DNA of 64,000 nucleotides from Anaerolineales bacterium (GCA_020634875.1 JACKAX010000002.1:1-64000); one strand, 5' to 3'; positions 9,376 through 18,617 are shown, numbered from the stretch's first letter. Notes: generated by a model from the sequence alone, not told the origin. Numbers and translations are program-made.

Positions 9376-9409
9376 ATTCGAGTACGGAGTAGAGTCTCCG
9401 TACTCGAAT
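9376..9409. terminator. Hairpin between convergent genes
   Basis: ATTCGAGTACGGAG (9376-9389) pairs perfectly with CTCCGTACTCGAAT (9396-9409) over a 6-base loop, between the ends of the 7588 (+) and 9430 (-) genes. No strong U-tract on either side, so it may be a weak bidirectional terminator or another palindromic repeat. Confidence 0.5.
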
Positions 9410-9429
9410 TGTTGGCTATTGGTGAAAGT

Positions 9430-11100
9430 TTATTCAGGCTTCCAAACTGCCTGGCCCTCATAAGTCGTGGTGTTTGTTACTCTCTGCTGTTCTGTGCCAT
9501 CAGCATTCATTATATAGATTTGTGTCTCCCCATTACGTTTAGACTCAAAAATAATCTTCTTCCCATCTGGAGACCAAATTGGACGCCAATCTTCATTAGG
9601 ATCAATAGTCAACCGAAGAAGATTAGTTCCATCTGCATTTATTGTATAAATCTCATAATTTCCATCTCGATAGGATGAAAAAGCAATTTGGGTTCCATTA
9701 GGGGACATAGTAGGAATGGCGTTCCAGTTACCGTCATTCAATATCATTGTCTGGCTACTACCATCCAAATTCATCTTCCACAGTTGATTGCTATCATTAA
9801 TGTAACAATAGTAAATGATTTGCATACTGTCGGGGGACCAACCCGAGGGCCAACAACTGTTTGCATATCCACTTGATGAATAGCCTATTGAGTATGTCAG
9901 ACGAGTAACATTTGTACCATCCGCATCCATTACAAATACTTCTGTTCTATACCCATCTCCGTTATGATCTGCAATACGCGAGAAAGCAATTTTGCTCCCG
10001 TCAGGAGACCAGTAAGGCCATTCATCATACGCAGAGCTTATCAATAACTGTATTTGATTGCTCCCATCTGCGTTCATCCTGAAAATTTGTTGTTGACCGA
10101 AGCGGTTTGAAAAGAAAACGATGTAATTTCCATCAGAAGACCATGAGGGGCCATGATCACCATAGGGGTTGTTCGTCAAATTAGTGACACCAGTTCCATC
10201 TATATTCATTTTGTAGATTTCATCATTACCATCTCGCCCTGAAACGAAAGCAATCTGTTCAGGAGCAGGTGGGATGTTGCTGACCAATGGAATGAATATA
10301 CGAAAGGCCTCATTTGAAGAAGTCGCAAGACCTCCGAGCGGAATTCCGTTATTTCCAATTAAGGTACCTACACCTATTACGGGATTTATTTGGAGCAAGT
10401 CTCCATCACTTGTAACACCATATAACAGATCCTCAATAAAAGAAAGCCCCCACACATTGGTAAACCCAATATCTCCGATTAATGTAGCTGCGCCACTACT
10501 TGGATCAACGCTCACAAGCCAATCAGAAACAAAACCAGAGCGGTTCACAGACGCTAAAAGTGTATCATTCTGATCAAAGGCTAAATCACCACTTGAAGAT
10601 AATCCTGTTCCATAAAGGCCGACCAAAGTACCTTGTCCAGTAATATCGTCAATCGTAATTAACTGTCCTGAAACGGTGGCGCCATAGATGGTTCCATTTT
10701 GTGAAACCGCCAAAGCATTAACGTCATCAAAGCCCAAATCCCCAATAACGATAACTTCCCCACTATTGGGATCAATTCTCAAGAATTTTGAAAAAGTTAC
10801 ACCATAAAGGTTCACTCCTTTGAAAGCGATGTCTGTTACTTGTTGCCCGATAACACCAATAGTTGTAGCATTCCCGCTTAATAAATCGAGGACGTAAAGA
10901 CTAGAAGAGTTGGTTAAACTATGCGTATACAAAGTGTTGGGCAAATAGAGGGTGCTATTGTTTTCATTTTGATCCGAATGAACATCATCAGGAAAATTGC
11001 CTGGAATTTGAGCTTTGACAGATACATTTCCCAGAATTAAAACAATAATGATAGCCAATAAAAAGCTTAAATACCGCAAGATTCTTGTTTGATTTTGCAT
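9430..11100 (-). CDS. Secreted beta-propeller protein (YncE-like N half, TolB/PD40 C half)
   Basis: 556 residues with signal peptide MQNQTRILRYLSFLLAIIIVL. Residues about 50-280 carry repeats such as DIAFKGVNLYGVTFSKFL and LAVSQNGTIYGATVSG, typical of a beta propeller. Residues about 285-550 carry PD40/TolB repeats (IAFVSGRDGNDEIYKMNIDG, PSWSSDGNYIVFFSN, PIWSPDGKKIIFESK), each near 40-45 residues. These propellers bind proteins or ligands; no enzyme motif is seen. AAGGAGAATGTC just upstream of the ATG at 11100 is a strong ribosome binding site. Base composition is clearly more AT-rich than flanking genes, which suggests transfer or different selection. Confidence 0.85.
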   Translation of the reverse strand: MQNQTRILRYLSFLLAIIIVLILGNVSVKAQIPGNFPDDVHSDQNENNSTLYLPNTLYTHSLTNSSSLYVLDLLSGNATTIGVIGQQVTDIAFKGVNLYGVTFSKFLRIDPNSGEVIVIGDLGFDDVNALAVSQNGTIYGATVSGQLITIDDITGQGTLVGLYGTGLSSSGDLAFDQNDTLLASVNRSGFVSDWLVSVDPSSGAATLIGDIGFTNVWGLSFIEDLLYGVTSDGDLLQINPVIGVGTLIGNNGIPLGGLATSSNEAFRIFIPLVSNIPPAPEQIAFVSGRDGNDEIYKMNIDGTGVTNLTNNPYGDHGPSWSSDGNYIVFFSNRFGQQQIFRMNADGSNQIQLLISSAYDEWPYWSPDGSKIAFSRIADHNGDGYRTEVFVMDADGTNVTRLTYSIGYSSSGYANSCWPSGWSPDSMQIIYYCYINDSNQLWKMNLDGSSQTMILNDGNWNAIPTMSPNGTQIAFSSYRDGNYEIYTINADGTNLLRLTIDPNEDWRPIWSPDGKKIIFESKRNGETQIYIMNADGTEQQRVTNTTTYEGQAVWKPE

Positions 11101-11216
11101 GACATTCTCCTTGAATAAAGTTTTTCTCGGTTAATATATATAGCTATTTCAAACAAGAATCTTTTACTTTCCTATAAACTTCGCTCTGTTTCTAATCGTT
11201 ATCTAATTTTTTGCTT

Positions 11217-12626
11217 TTATTCCTTTGTTGCTATTTCACTTATCCGTTTCCACGCCGCCTTCACGTGCCGCTCTTCTGTATTCGTTTGCCCAATGCACAT
11301 ACGAAGGGTGAATTTGCCATCGAGGACGGTGTGCGTCAGATACAGTTCGCCTGATTGGTTGAGCTGGTCGAGCAGGGTGCGGTTGAAGGCGTCCCCGGAT
11401 TTGTGGCGGAAGCAGACGAGGTTGAGGGGGGCGGGGGCGGCGAGTTCAAAGTCGGGATGGGCACGCACCCAGTCAGCGAACTGCTGGGCGAGGGCAACGT
11501 GCTGGCGGACATGGTACTGCAAGCCTTCCACGCCGTAATGCCGGATGACGAACCACAGTTTGAGGGCGCGGAAACGCCGCCCCAACTGGATGTGCCAGTC
11601 CCGGTAATCGTACACCGCGCCAGATTGGGTGGCCTGGTTTTTCAGGTATTCGGGGAGAATGCTTAGGGTGTTGATGAGTTCCGCCCGGTCGGCAACGTAA
11701 AAGACATCGCAATCGAAGTTGGTGAACATCCACTTGTGCGGGTTGAAGAGGTAGCTGTCGGCGAGTTCCACCCCATCGTGGGTGTAACGGAATTCCGGGC
11801 AGAGGGCGGCGGTGCCGGACATCGCTGCGTCTACGTGAAACCACAGGCCTTCCGCGCGGCAGAATTCGCCGATGGCGCGGATGGGGTCCATCGCGTTGGA
11901 CGAGGTGGTGCCGATGGTGGCGGTGACAAAGCATGGGGTGAGGCCCGCGGCCCGGTCCTCGGCGACCCGCGCGGCCAGGTCTTCCACGCGCATGGCGAAG
12001 GCTTCATCGGTCGGGATCAAACGAAGGTTCGCGCGACCCATCCCCGCGACGCCCATCGCTTTTTCGACGGAGGAGTGGGTTTGGGTGGAGGTGTACGCGG
12101 TCAGTTTACCGTCGCAACCGTTTTTGTTGCTCATAAAGTGGGTGGCGCGTTCGCGGGCGGCGAGGAGGGCGGTGAGGCTGGCGGTGGAGGCGGTGTCTTG
12201 GATGACGCCGTTGCCTTTGAATTTTTGCGGCAGACCGAGCATATCTACGAGCCAGTCGAGAACGTGGGTTTCGAGTTCGGTGGCGGCGGGGCTGGTAGCC
12301 CATAACATGCCCTGCACGCCGAGGCCGGACGAGAGCAGGTCGCCCAAAATGGCGGGTCCGGAGGCGTTGGCGGGGAAGTAGGCGAAGAAGTTGGGGGATT
12401 GCCAGTGGGTGATGCCGGGGAGGATGAGGGGGTTGATGTCGGCGAGAATGTCGGGGAAGGGTTCGCCCTGGGCGGGAGGGTCGGCGGGGAGGCCTGCGCG
12501 GATGTCGCCGGGTTTGACTTGGGAGAGAACGGGGTAGTCTTCGAGGTGTTCGTAGTAGTCGGCGATCCAGTCAATGACTTGGCGGCCGTATTCGCGGAAT
12601 TGGGAGGGGGTCATGTGATAGGTCAT
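11217..12626 (-). CDS. PLP-dependent aromatic-L-amino-acid decarboxylase family protein
   Basis: Group II decarboxylase of about 469 residues. The family removes the carboxyl group of aromatic amino acids (tryptophan, tyrosine, phenylalanine, Dopa) to give amines. N-terminal MTPSQFREYGRQVIDWIADY and HWQSPNFFAYFPA match the AADC dimer-swap and substrate regions; FHVDAAMSGTAAL carries the PLP-contacting Asp; NPHKW (near residue 294) carries the PLP-binding Lys. The C-terminal MCIGQTNTEERHVKAAW is also typical. Start is uncertain: ATG at 12626 or 12614, neither with a clear Shine-Dalgarno. Substrate cannot be told from sequence. No decarboxylase-coupled antiporter lies nearby. Confidence 0.9.
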   Translation of the reverse strand: MTYHMTPSQFREYGRQVIDWIADYYEHLEDYPVLSQVKPGDIRAGLPADPPAQGEPFPDILADINPLILPGITHWQSPNFFAYFPANASGPAILGDLLSSGLGVQGMLWATSPAATELETHVLDWLVDMLGLPQKFKGNGVIQDTASTASLTALLAARERATHFMSNKNGCDGKLTAYTSTQTHSSVEKAMGVAGMGRANLRLIPTDEAFAMRVEDLAARVAEDRAAGLTPCFVTATIGTTSSNAMDPIRAIGEFCRAEGLWFHVDAAMSGTAALCPEFRYTHDGVELADSYLFNPHKWMFTNFDCDVFYVADRAELINTLSILPEYLKNQATQSGAVYDYRDWHIQLGRRFRALKLWFVIRHYGVEGLQYHVRQHVALAQQFADWVRAHPDFELAAPAPLNLVCFRHKSGDAFNRTLLDQLNQSGELYLTHTVLDGKFTLRMCIGQTNTEERHVKAAWKRISEIATKE

Positions 12627-12676
12627 AATGGTCAATGGTGAATGATCAATTTTTAATGGGTGCTTCTACGTTGTGC

Positions 12677-12775
12677 CAAACTTCGGAAGTCTTTTGCAAC
12701 CGTTTGGGATGGGAAATCGTTGATAAACAGGGCATCACAGCCCTATATCAAGTGCTTGGAGACTTCCGAAGTTTT
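12677..12775. repeat. MITE-like repeat, CAAACTTCGGAAGTCT family, copy 1
   Basis: Terminal inverted repeats CAAACTTCGGAAGTCT (12677-12692) and AGACTTCCGAAGTTTT (12760-12775) bound a variable interior of about 67 bases. Other copies at 17612 and 33327 have almost the same total length. Confidence 0.85.
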
Positions 12776-12786
12776 AGCCCTGAGAG

Positions 12787-13572
12787 TTAAAACATCACCG
12801 CGCCGCCATCTACGTTGATCGCCTGGCCGGTGATGCCGGGGGCAGTGGCGAGGAGGAGGGCAACGGCGGCGACTTCGTCGGGTTCGATGAGGCGGCCTTG
12901 GGGGTTGGTTTTTTCGAGGAAGGCGCGGGCTTGTTCGGCGGACATGCCGGTGCGGGCGACCATGTTGGCGATGGTGCCGTCAGTCATGGGGGTGTCTACA
13001 TAGCCGGGGCAGATGGCATTGACGGTGATGTGCGGGGTGAGTTCGACGGCGAGGGCACGGGTCAGGCCGAGGACACCGTGTTTGCTGGCGGTGTACGCGG
13101 CCATGTATTTGGACCCGGCTTTGCTGGCGATGGAGGCGATGTTGATGATCCGCCCCCACTTTTGCTCGATCATTTCGGGGACAAAGGCTTTGGTGACGGT
13201 GTAGACACCGGTCAGGTTGACGTTGAGGGTGTGATGCCAGAGTTCGTCAGAGTGATTGAGAAATTTGTGGCTGGCAGCGACGCCCGCGTTGTTGAAGAGG
13301 ATGTCCACGCCACCCCACTGTTCGACGAGGGCGGCGCGCATTGCGGCAATTTGGGCGGGGTCGGTCACGTCACAGGCGAAGGGGAGGGCAACGCCGCCCG
13401 CCTGGGTGATTTCATCCGCGACGGGTTGGGCGTCCGCGAGGGTGCGGGAGGTGAGGGCAACGTGTGCCCCGGCCTGGGCAAAAGCGAGGGCAATCGCGCG
13501 CCCAATGCCTTTGCTTCCGCCGGTGATGAGGGTGCGTTTACCCGAAAGAGATAAAGAATGACTAGACTGCAT
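12787..13572 (-). CDS. SDR-family 3-hydroxybutyrate dehydrogenase-like enzyme
   Basis: 261-residue short-chain dehydrogenase/reductase. The NAD(P) motif GGSKGIGRAIA is near residue 17, NNAG near 90, catalytic Ser in INIASIAS and the YTASK Tyr/Lys pair near 155-160. The stretches ICPGYVDTPMTD, NPQGRLIEPDEVAAVALLL and GQAINVDGGAVMF look like the D-3-hydroxybutyrate dehydrogenase branch (3-hydroxybutyrate + NAD+ to acetoacetate). AAAGGAA lies 7-8 bases before the ATG at 13572. The gene is divergent from a 3-oxoacid CoA-transferase, the next enzyme in ketone-body use, which supports this assignment. An acetoacetyl-CoA reductase role remains possible. Confidence 0.8.
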   Translation of the reverse strand: MQSSHSLSLSGKRTLITGGSKGIGRAIALAFAQAGAHVALTSRTLADAQPVADEITQAGGVALPFACDVTDPAQIAAMRAALVEQWGGVDILFNNAGVAASHKFLNHSDELWHHTLNVNLTGVYTVTKAFVPEMIEQKWGRIINIASIASKAGSKYMAAYTASKHGVLGLTRALAVELTPHITVNAICPGYVDTPMTDGTIANMVARTGMSAEQARAFLEKTNPQGRLIEPDEVAAVALLLATAPGITGQAINVDGGAVMF

Positions 13573-13651
13573 ATATTTTTCCTTTGACGAAGGTGTGTCC
13601 TATTTTATACCGCTTTCCTTTCGCCAAGCTATAATTTCCTTCACCAATCCC

Positions 13652-13721
13652 GCATCCTTCGACTGCGCTAGACAACGATAAAGCCCAAAACCTAAGTAAT
13701 CTACCACTCCGCTCAGGATGC
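13652..13721. repeat. Palindromic repeat, GCATCCTTCGAC/GCTCAGGATGC family, 70-bp form
   Basis: Starts GCATCCTTCGACTGCGCT and ends CCGCTCAGGATGC, with an unrelated 40-base interior. The same ends, with a short interior, occur inside gatA at 32087-32123. It lies in the divergent promoter region of the SDR and CoA-transferase genes. Confidence 0.7.
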
Positions 13722-13774
13722 TCTCGTTACAACTTTCCTGTTCCCCATTCTACGCTCTACGTTCCACCTTCAAA

Positions 13775-15118
13775 ATGAAACAAATCCCCCTCCTCACCCC
13801 CTCTCAGGCCGCCGCACTCGTCAAAAATGGCGATACCCTCATGGCGGGCGGCTTTGGCATGACCGGCAACCCCATCCACCTTCTCAACGCCCTCGCTGAA
13901 ACGGGCACGCACGATCTGACCTACATCGGCAACAACGTCGGTGAACCGGGGTTGGGCGGCGGGCGGATGCTCCGCAACGGGCAAATCCGCAAAGCCATCG
14001 GCTCGTTCTTCACCAGCAACCCGGAGGCGGTGCAGGCCGCGCAATCCGGGCAAATCGAATTCCAACTGCTCCCGCAAGGATCGCTGGCAGAGGCCATCCG
14101 TGCGGGGGGTGCGGGCATTGGCGGGTTTTACACCCCGACCGGGGCGGGCACCGTCCTCGCACAGGGGGAAACCCGCGAAATTAACGGCAAACTGCACGTT
14201 TTCGTCCCCGCGCTCCGGGCCAATATCGCATTCGTCCGGGCTTGGATGGCAGATACCGCGGGGAATCTCGTGTACCGGATGACAGAACAAAACTTCAATC
14301 GCGCGATTGCCACCGCTGCTGATCTCGTCATTGCCGAAGTGGAACACCTCGTTCCAGTCGGTGCCCTTGATCCCAATCAGATTCACACCCCCGGCCTGTA
14401 CGTGGACTACCTCGTGCAAGCCCACACCACCCTGGAAGAACTCGGCTCCTCTGCCTCGATGGACACCGGTGCGCGGAAGGTGGACGACACCCGGATGAAC
14501 ATCGTGCGCCGCGCGCTCGCCGAACTCAAGCGGGGGGACGTGGTCAACCTGGGGGTCGGGATTCCCACGCTGGTCGCCGACCTGATCACGCCCGAGGACG
14601 GGATCATTCTGCACACGGAAAACGGCATGGTCGGGGTCGGGCCGTCGCCGGAGGCCGGGGGGGCGATGGATTTCCCGGTCAACGCGGGCAAAATCCCCGT
14701 CACCGCGCTCCCTGGCAGCAGCTATTTCGACAGCACCGATTCGTTCGCGATGATCCGGGGCGGGCATGTGGATGTGGCGATCATGGGCGGTCTACAGGTG
14801 GACGAGCGGGCAAACCTGGCGAACTGGGCGGTTCCCGGCAAACCCCTGCTCGGTGTTGGCGGGGCGATGGATTTGGCGTCCGGCGCGAAACGATTGATCA
14901 TCACGATGACACACACGGATAACCAGGGACGGGCGAAGATCGTGCCCGAATGTACGCTTCCGCTCACCGCGCTTGGGGCGGTGGATTTGGTGATTACGGA
15001 TTTGGCGGTATTTGGGTTTGTGGAGGGGCGGTTGACGCTGTTGGAGTTGATGCCAGGGGCGACATTGGAGGAGGTGAGGGCGAAGACAACGGCGAGGTTT
15101 GAGGTGCCGTTTTCATAA
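13775..15118 (+). CDS. 3-oxoacid (succinyl-CoA:acetoacetate) CoA-transferase, fused A and B subunits
   Basis: 447 residues from ATG 13775 (MKQIPLL); an upstream in-frame start at 13718 would add a repeat-encoded tail. The A half (about 1-215) has [16 protein letters not shown] and the FTSNPEA segment; the B half (about 235-447) has [15 protein letters not shown] and the catalytic Glu in [11 protein letters not shown] (near residue 282). Family I CoA-transferases move CoA from succinyl-CoA to acetoacetate by a glutamyl-CoA thioester. Many bacteria encode the halves separately; here they form one mammalian-like chain. Paired with the SDR at 12787 and the thiolase at 53048 it could feed 3-hydroxybutyrate into acetyl-CoA. 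Acetate or butyrate CoA-transferase activity cannot be excluded. Confidence 0.9.
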   Translation: MKQIPLLTPSQAAALVKNGDTLMAGGFGMTGNPIHLLNALAETGTHDLTYIGNNVGEPGLGGGRMLRNGQIRKAIGSFFTSNPEAVQAAQSGQIEFQLLPQGSLAEAIRAGGAGIGGFYTPTGAGTVLAQGETREINGKLHVFVPALRANIAFVRAWMADTAGNLVYRMTEQNFNRAIATAADLVIAEVEHLVPVGALDPNQIHTPGLYVDYLVQAHTTLEELGSSASMDTGARKVDDTRMNIVRRALAELKRGDVVNLGVGIPTLVADLITPEDGIILHTENGMVGVGPSPEAGGAMDFPVNAGKIPVTALPGSSYFDSTDSFAMIRGGHVDVAIMGGLQVDERANLANWAVPGKPLLGVGGAMDLASGAKRLIITMTHTDNQGRAKIVPECTLPLTALGAVDLVITDLAVFGFVEGRLTLLELMPGATLEEVRAKTTARFEVPFS

Positions 15119-15120
15119 AA

Positions 15121-15268
15121 TGTCATTCCGAGAAGCGGGGATGAAACAATCTCCAAAAATATTCGATCTCCAGCAACGAGGAATCCCTAATCCGCTAGTT
15201 TAACGCTCTCTGTGAAGAGATCGGATTATCCTGCGGATCAGGGATTCCTCACTATGTTCGGAATGAAA
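15121..15268. repeat. Imperfect palindromic repeat, TCATTCCGA/CGAGGAATCCC family
   Basis: Outer arms TCATTCCGA (15123-15131) and TCGGAATGA (15259-15267); inner arms GAGGAATCCCTAATCCG (15178-15194) and CGGATCAGGGATTCCTC (15234-15250). This nested pattern is a dispersed-repeat type seen in several bacterial phyla. Confidence 0.7.
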
Positions 15269-15296
15269 GGCACGCTGTGTTACAGGGGACGGACAA

Positions 15297-15620
15297 TCAA
15301 AAAAGTTGGGAAGCCTTTGTGATTACCCACGACGGGCTTTCAGAAAGTTTGGAGGGCGTTGCAGGCAAATAACTGACCGTTCAGAAAGTTTGGAAGGGTC
15401 TGCGGTTGCCCGCAATGGGGTTTCAGAAAGTTTGGAGGCCGTTGCAGGCAAAAAACTGGTCGTCCAGAAAGTTTGGAGGGGTCTGCGGTTGCCCGCAATG
15501 GGGTTTCAGAAAGTTTGGAGGCCGTTGCGGGATAAAAAAGCTATCCCAAGTTGGGAGACCCATGTATTTGTCTGCAATGGGGCGTGGGAATTTACAAGAC
15601 CGGTGCGGGATGAAAAAGTC
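15297..15620. repeat. Tandem repeat, about 41.5 bp half-unit, 83 bp full period
   Basis: CAGAAAGTTTGGAG begins at 15341, 15382, 15424, 15465 and 15507, spacings of 41, 42, 41, 42. Two half-units alternate: one continues GCCGTTGCAGGCAAA, the other GGGTCTGCGGTTGCCCGCAA. Degraded units flank the core on both sides. No convincing protein is encoded and the downstream region is the broken-gene block. With the repeat at 15121 it fills the gene-free interval 15119-15634. Confidence 0.85.
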
Positions 15621-15639
15621 ATGAAATGACGACCCTATC

Positions 15640-16480
15640 TAACCCTTGATGGGCTACTTTCCCTCGCCCTCTCCGCCACTGGTCTCAGATCCCCATTCCA
15701 AATACAACACCGTCCCTTAAATTCCACTAATCCTTCCACAGATCGTTCGGCACGGCCGGTATATTCAACTCCGTCGTGGGGCTGAAAAGGCACATCCGCA
15801 GGCGAGGAGGCAGGTGGGGTCCGGGGTCGAAGAGGGTTTGTGCGGCTGATGTACACGCGTCGGGACGTCAGCACCGTTGTGAGGAGGGATGCCATCGGGG
15901 GTGAGATCGGCTGGGACGGGTTCGCACAGGGTGTGGTCAAAATGATCAGGGGCGGGGTTCGATGACGGGGTTCAACCGCTGTCCAGTGGATCAGATCGGT
16001 GCGTGGGCGGCCCAAATGTTGGGATCGCCGAAGTACATCAATATTTGCCCGTTGACGGGCGTGGTGAGGATCGCCCCGGACTTGATCAGCCTCGGTTGGG
16101 AAGACCAGGCCGTGTTTCTCCCAGGTGTGAAGGTCTTTGGATGTGGCGAGGCGAGGCGGGCGGTTTTGCCCATCGTAGGCAGTGTAGGTGGTGAAGGTGT
16201 CACCGATTTTGACGGCACGGGGTCTTCCACACCCGCCAGGGTTCAGGGTTCGGTGGGTTCGAGGACGGGGTGCGGCTACATGGGCGAAGTGGACGCCGTC
16301 CGTGCTGGTGGCGAGCCAAGGCGGAGAGTGCCATTCCACTGACCGGGGCCGGTGTGGTCTTCACGCGGTACAACTCAAATCGTCTCCCCGTCCGTCCACA
16401 CGGAGGTTGAAGATGTCTTCCTTCCCAGGTATCTGCTTACGAAACGGGATGGGATTGGCGGTGTTGATAAAGGGCCAGAG
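15640..16480 (-). pseudogene. GH130 beta-mannoside/glycoside phosphorylase, broken by many indels
   Basis: Fragments in several minus-strand frames add up to a GH130 protein: HSPPWLATSTDGVHF, PRAVKIGDTF, TTYTAYDGQ, TSKDLHTWEKHGLVFP, AILTTPVNGQILMYFGDP, NIWAAHA, DLIHWTAVEP and VEGLVEFKGR. GH130 enzymes cleave beta-mannosides or related disaccharides with phosphate in the cytoplasm. Around 16207-16226 one extra G and one missing C move the CEDPRAVKIG motif out of and back into frame. Downstream of Gfo/Idh/MocA and ThuA relatives in the same direction, so the original cluster was probably for sugar use. Whether the breaks are biological or sequence error is open. Confidence 0.7.
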
Positions 16481-16515
16481 ATTGCCAGGATTTGAACATG
16501 TGGTATCCGTGATTT

Positions 16516-16591
16516 TTAACGCAAAGTCGCAAAGAGCAAACGCGAAGGTTTTAAATTTCTTTGCGTCTTCGCAACAGCGACTTTGCGTTAA
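16516..16591. repeat. Palindromic repeat, TTAACGCAAAGTCGC family
   Basis: TTAACGCAAAGTCGC (16516-16530) and GCGACTTTGCGTTAA (16577-16591) are perfect inverted 15-mers. It lies between the GH130 and oxidoreductase remnants. A longer related element, with other repeats inside it, is at 43852-44142. Confidence 0.8.
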
Positions 16592-16599
16592 AGATTTTA

Positions 16600-17600
16600 T
16601 GCGAATAAGTACCTGCGCCCCGTTTCTGACTTTTATCGGCGCTTCCAGGATCAGCCCGACCTGCAGCGACTTGTTCGGTCGGGACAGGGGAAAGACCACC
16701 GTTTAACCGCACGGCGAATTCGACGATTTCCTGGTGATGGGCACAGTGTTTGTCGGCGGTGAGGTGCAAGGTGCGGTTGTACTGCTGTTTGAGCTGGTTG
16801 TTCGTTTCGTACAGCACAGCTCGGCAGTGTGCGCCCTTTTCGTGCCGTAGGCGGTTTGCGTCGTCGTCTTCTTTGTGATGGAGAATAACTAGGCTTCGAT
16901 CATCAAACTGGCCCGTTCTCAAACCGGACGAACCGGCGGAAAACTCGTCCACGTCGAACCCGCAGGGATATCCCTCCCAGGCGGAAAGCCGCCCTCCTGT
17001 TGGCGAGTTCGGTGCGCCACCGGTCACTCACCGGACGGGGGTTGCCCATCAGCAAGCTTGAAGTCAATGACGCACACCGATGTCAGACCCACGCCCGCCG
17101 TGGCCTGATCTTTGTAGATGAAGGTGGGGCGGATGGGCGTCGCGCGGCGGAACCACCACGCGGGCGTGGTAAATCAGTCAGTGCGCCGCGTCAATTTCGC
17201 TTTCAACGCCTTCGATGTGCCAGAAAGCGGAACTGGTGGGCGAGTCATCAGCAGTTTCCCCACGCGATCGCGGGCAGCGATCATTGCCAGTTTCGTCTAC
17301 CGTGGGGGCGAGGGTTTTCGCACGAGCATTGTTTGCCTGCGTCCAGCGCAGCGATGCTGAGGGCGTGGAAGTTGTTGGGCGTGCGAGACATCAATGATGT
17401 CAATGTCGGGTCGTTGAACAATTCCGACCCAGATCGGTGGTGAGCCGGTGAAGGTCGTGATCTTTCCAGTATTCAAACACGCTGCGTGCAATGTCGCATC
17501 CGGCGACCAGTTCTGCGTGGGGGGCTTTCCACCCGCCACGTGAACGTTGGCAATATTTCGAGGCCGATGGGGCCGACTTTGAGACCCCCAGTCATGAGGG
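16600..17600 (-). pseudogene. Gfo/Idh/MocA-family oxidoreductase, broken by many indels
   Basis: Read right to left with single-base corrections, the minus strand gives VGPIGLE then HAELVAGCDIARSVFEYW, ELFNDPDIDIIDV, TPNNFHALSIAALDAGKH, CEKPLAPTVDETG and HARVWWFRR segments. The NDPDIDIIDV, PNNFH and CEKPLA stretches are the classic cofactor-domain signatures of NAD(P)-dependent sugar oxidoreductases of this family. Frame changes come about every 30-60 bases, many in runs such as AAAAA-CCC near 17320, while substitutions appear few. Same direction as the GH130 and ThuA remnants; substrate unknown. Confidence 0.7.
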
Positions 17601-17611
17601 TACCTTGAAAC

Positions 17612-17708
17612 CAAACTTCGGAAGTCTTTAGGATACTTTTTAGAGAGGAGATGCTTGCAAATGATGTTCTGGCTCGAATGTATATCCGTTGGAGACTTCC
17701 GAAGTTTG
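17612..17708. repeat. MITE-like repeat, CAAACTTCGGAAGTCT family, copy 2
   Basis: CAAACTTCGGAAGTCT (17612-17627) and AGACTTCCGAAGTTTG (17693-17708) are perfect 16-bp terminal inverted repeats. Element length 97 bp. It separates the oxidoreductase and ThuA remnants. Confidence 0.9.
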
Positions 17709-17709
17709 A

Positions 17710-18455
17710 AAAGATAATGAAATTGTTCAGGATGCTCGATCTCGTCTGCCTCCCATTTCGACTTTTCGATGGGGTGGGGAAGTGGCCAAGTTGACGCCAG
17801 GACCGGAGGGCGGCCCATTTGGCGTTGGGCGATAACGTGTAATACGCCAGGGTGGTAGTAGAATCGCGTGGGTTTCGTGTCCGGGACGGAAGTAAGATTT
17901 GCCGCCCGCGATAAAACAGCACCCCACTCGAAAGCTTCCGCCCCGGGAACTGGCTGATGAAGACCAGTTCGTCGGGCTGTGGGATGTCGAAGTGTTCGCC
18001 ATACATTTCGGCGTGGGGATTTCGATGTAGTCGCCCTACCCTGTGCGATGGGGGTGCGGGTTGACCACCCAAAGGCGTTCTTTTCGCCGATTTCGCGCCA
18101 TTTCCAGGTTGCAGGTCGTGCCCATCAGCAGTAAAATTTTGGAGAAATGCGCCGAGTGCAGGGCGATCAGGCCCATGCCTTCGACAATGCGTTGTGGGGC
18201 GCAGGTCACGATTTCGTCCGGAGACCCGACCGTGGGCCATATTTACCAAATGAGTACATCGGTGTTGGCAGGGACTTCTTCGGTGAGACCGTGTTCGGGC
18301 ATGTCGAGATGGGCGGTTTGGACTTCAAAGCCCTGTTCGCGCAAAGCTCTGGCGACGGCTTCGTGCATCCCTTCCGGGTACAGTTCGCCGATTTTGGGGT
18401 TGTGGCGTTCGTGTTGGAATTCGTTCCAGACGGTGACGCGGGGGAGAGGGGTCAT
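17710..18455 (-). pseudogene. ThuA-domain protein (trehalose utilisation-like), broken by indels
   Basis: The N-terminus is intact from ATG 18455, preceded by [62 protein letters not shown]. After about 18245 the frame shifts repeatedly; later fragments EMYGEHFDIPQPDELVFIS and YFRPGHETHAI confirm the ThuA/glutamine-amidotransferase-like fold. ThuA proteins are linked with Gfo/Idh/MocA enzymes in disaccharide metabolism, matching the next gene. The shifts near 17935-17960 are single-base losses. Confidence 0.75.
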
Positions 18456-18570
18456 AGGGATTACTCCTGGAAAATGTGTTTTTATATAAGGAAAGCTTTC
18501 CTGGACAAATTTAAGGGGCAAAATTTGCTGGTTCGATTCTACCGCAATTGAGAGAGGGCAAAGGAGTTGC

Positions 18571-18617
18571 GGAAATAAAGAAGATGCGGAAGCTGTTTCC
18601 GCATCTTCTTTATTTCC
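18571..18617. terminator. Strong hairpin at the end of the DUF402 gene
   Basis: Perfect 21-bp stem, 18571-18591 against 18597-18617 (GGAAATAAAGAAGATGCGGA on the left arm), with a 5-base loop. The DUF402 stop codon (18610-18612) lies inside the right arm, so the hairpin forms its 3' end. There is no clean U-tract. Confidence 0.6.

Noticed and set aside
11736..12305. Gly-rich plus-strand frame of 189 codons over the decarboxylase
   Set aside because: Composition is an artefact of GC-rich third positions on the other strand; no family features.
13757..14767. Long minus-strand open frame (336 codons) over the CoA-transferase
   Set aside because: It is antisense to a clearly conserved enzyme, with low-complexity Arg/Gly/His content from codon bias. 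The same applies to long antisense frames at 3508-4467, 46526-47563 and 49266-50519.
15341..15530. Regularly spaced repeats that resemble a CRISPR array
   Set aside because: The repeat cores are only about 14 bases, the between-core sequences are themselves repeated in alternation, and no cas gene is near. It is a tandem repeat.
18520..18560. GGTTCGATTCT, like a tRNA T-loop
   Set aside because: No acceptor stem, anticodon arm or D-arm can be placed around it.
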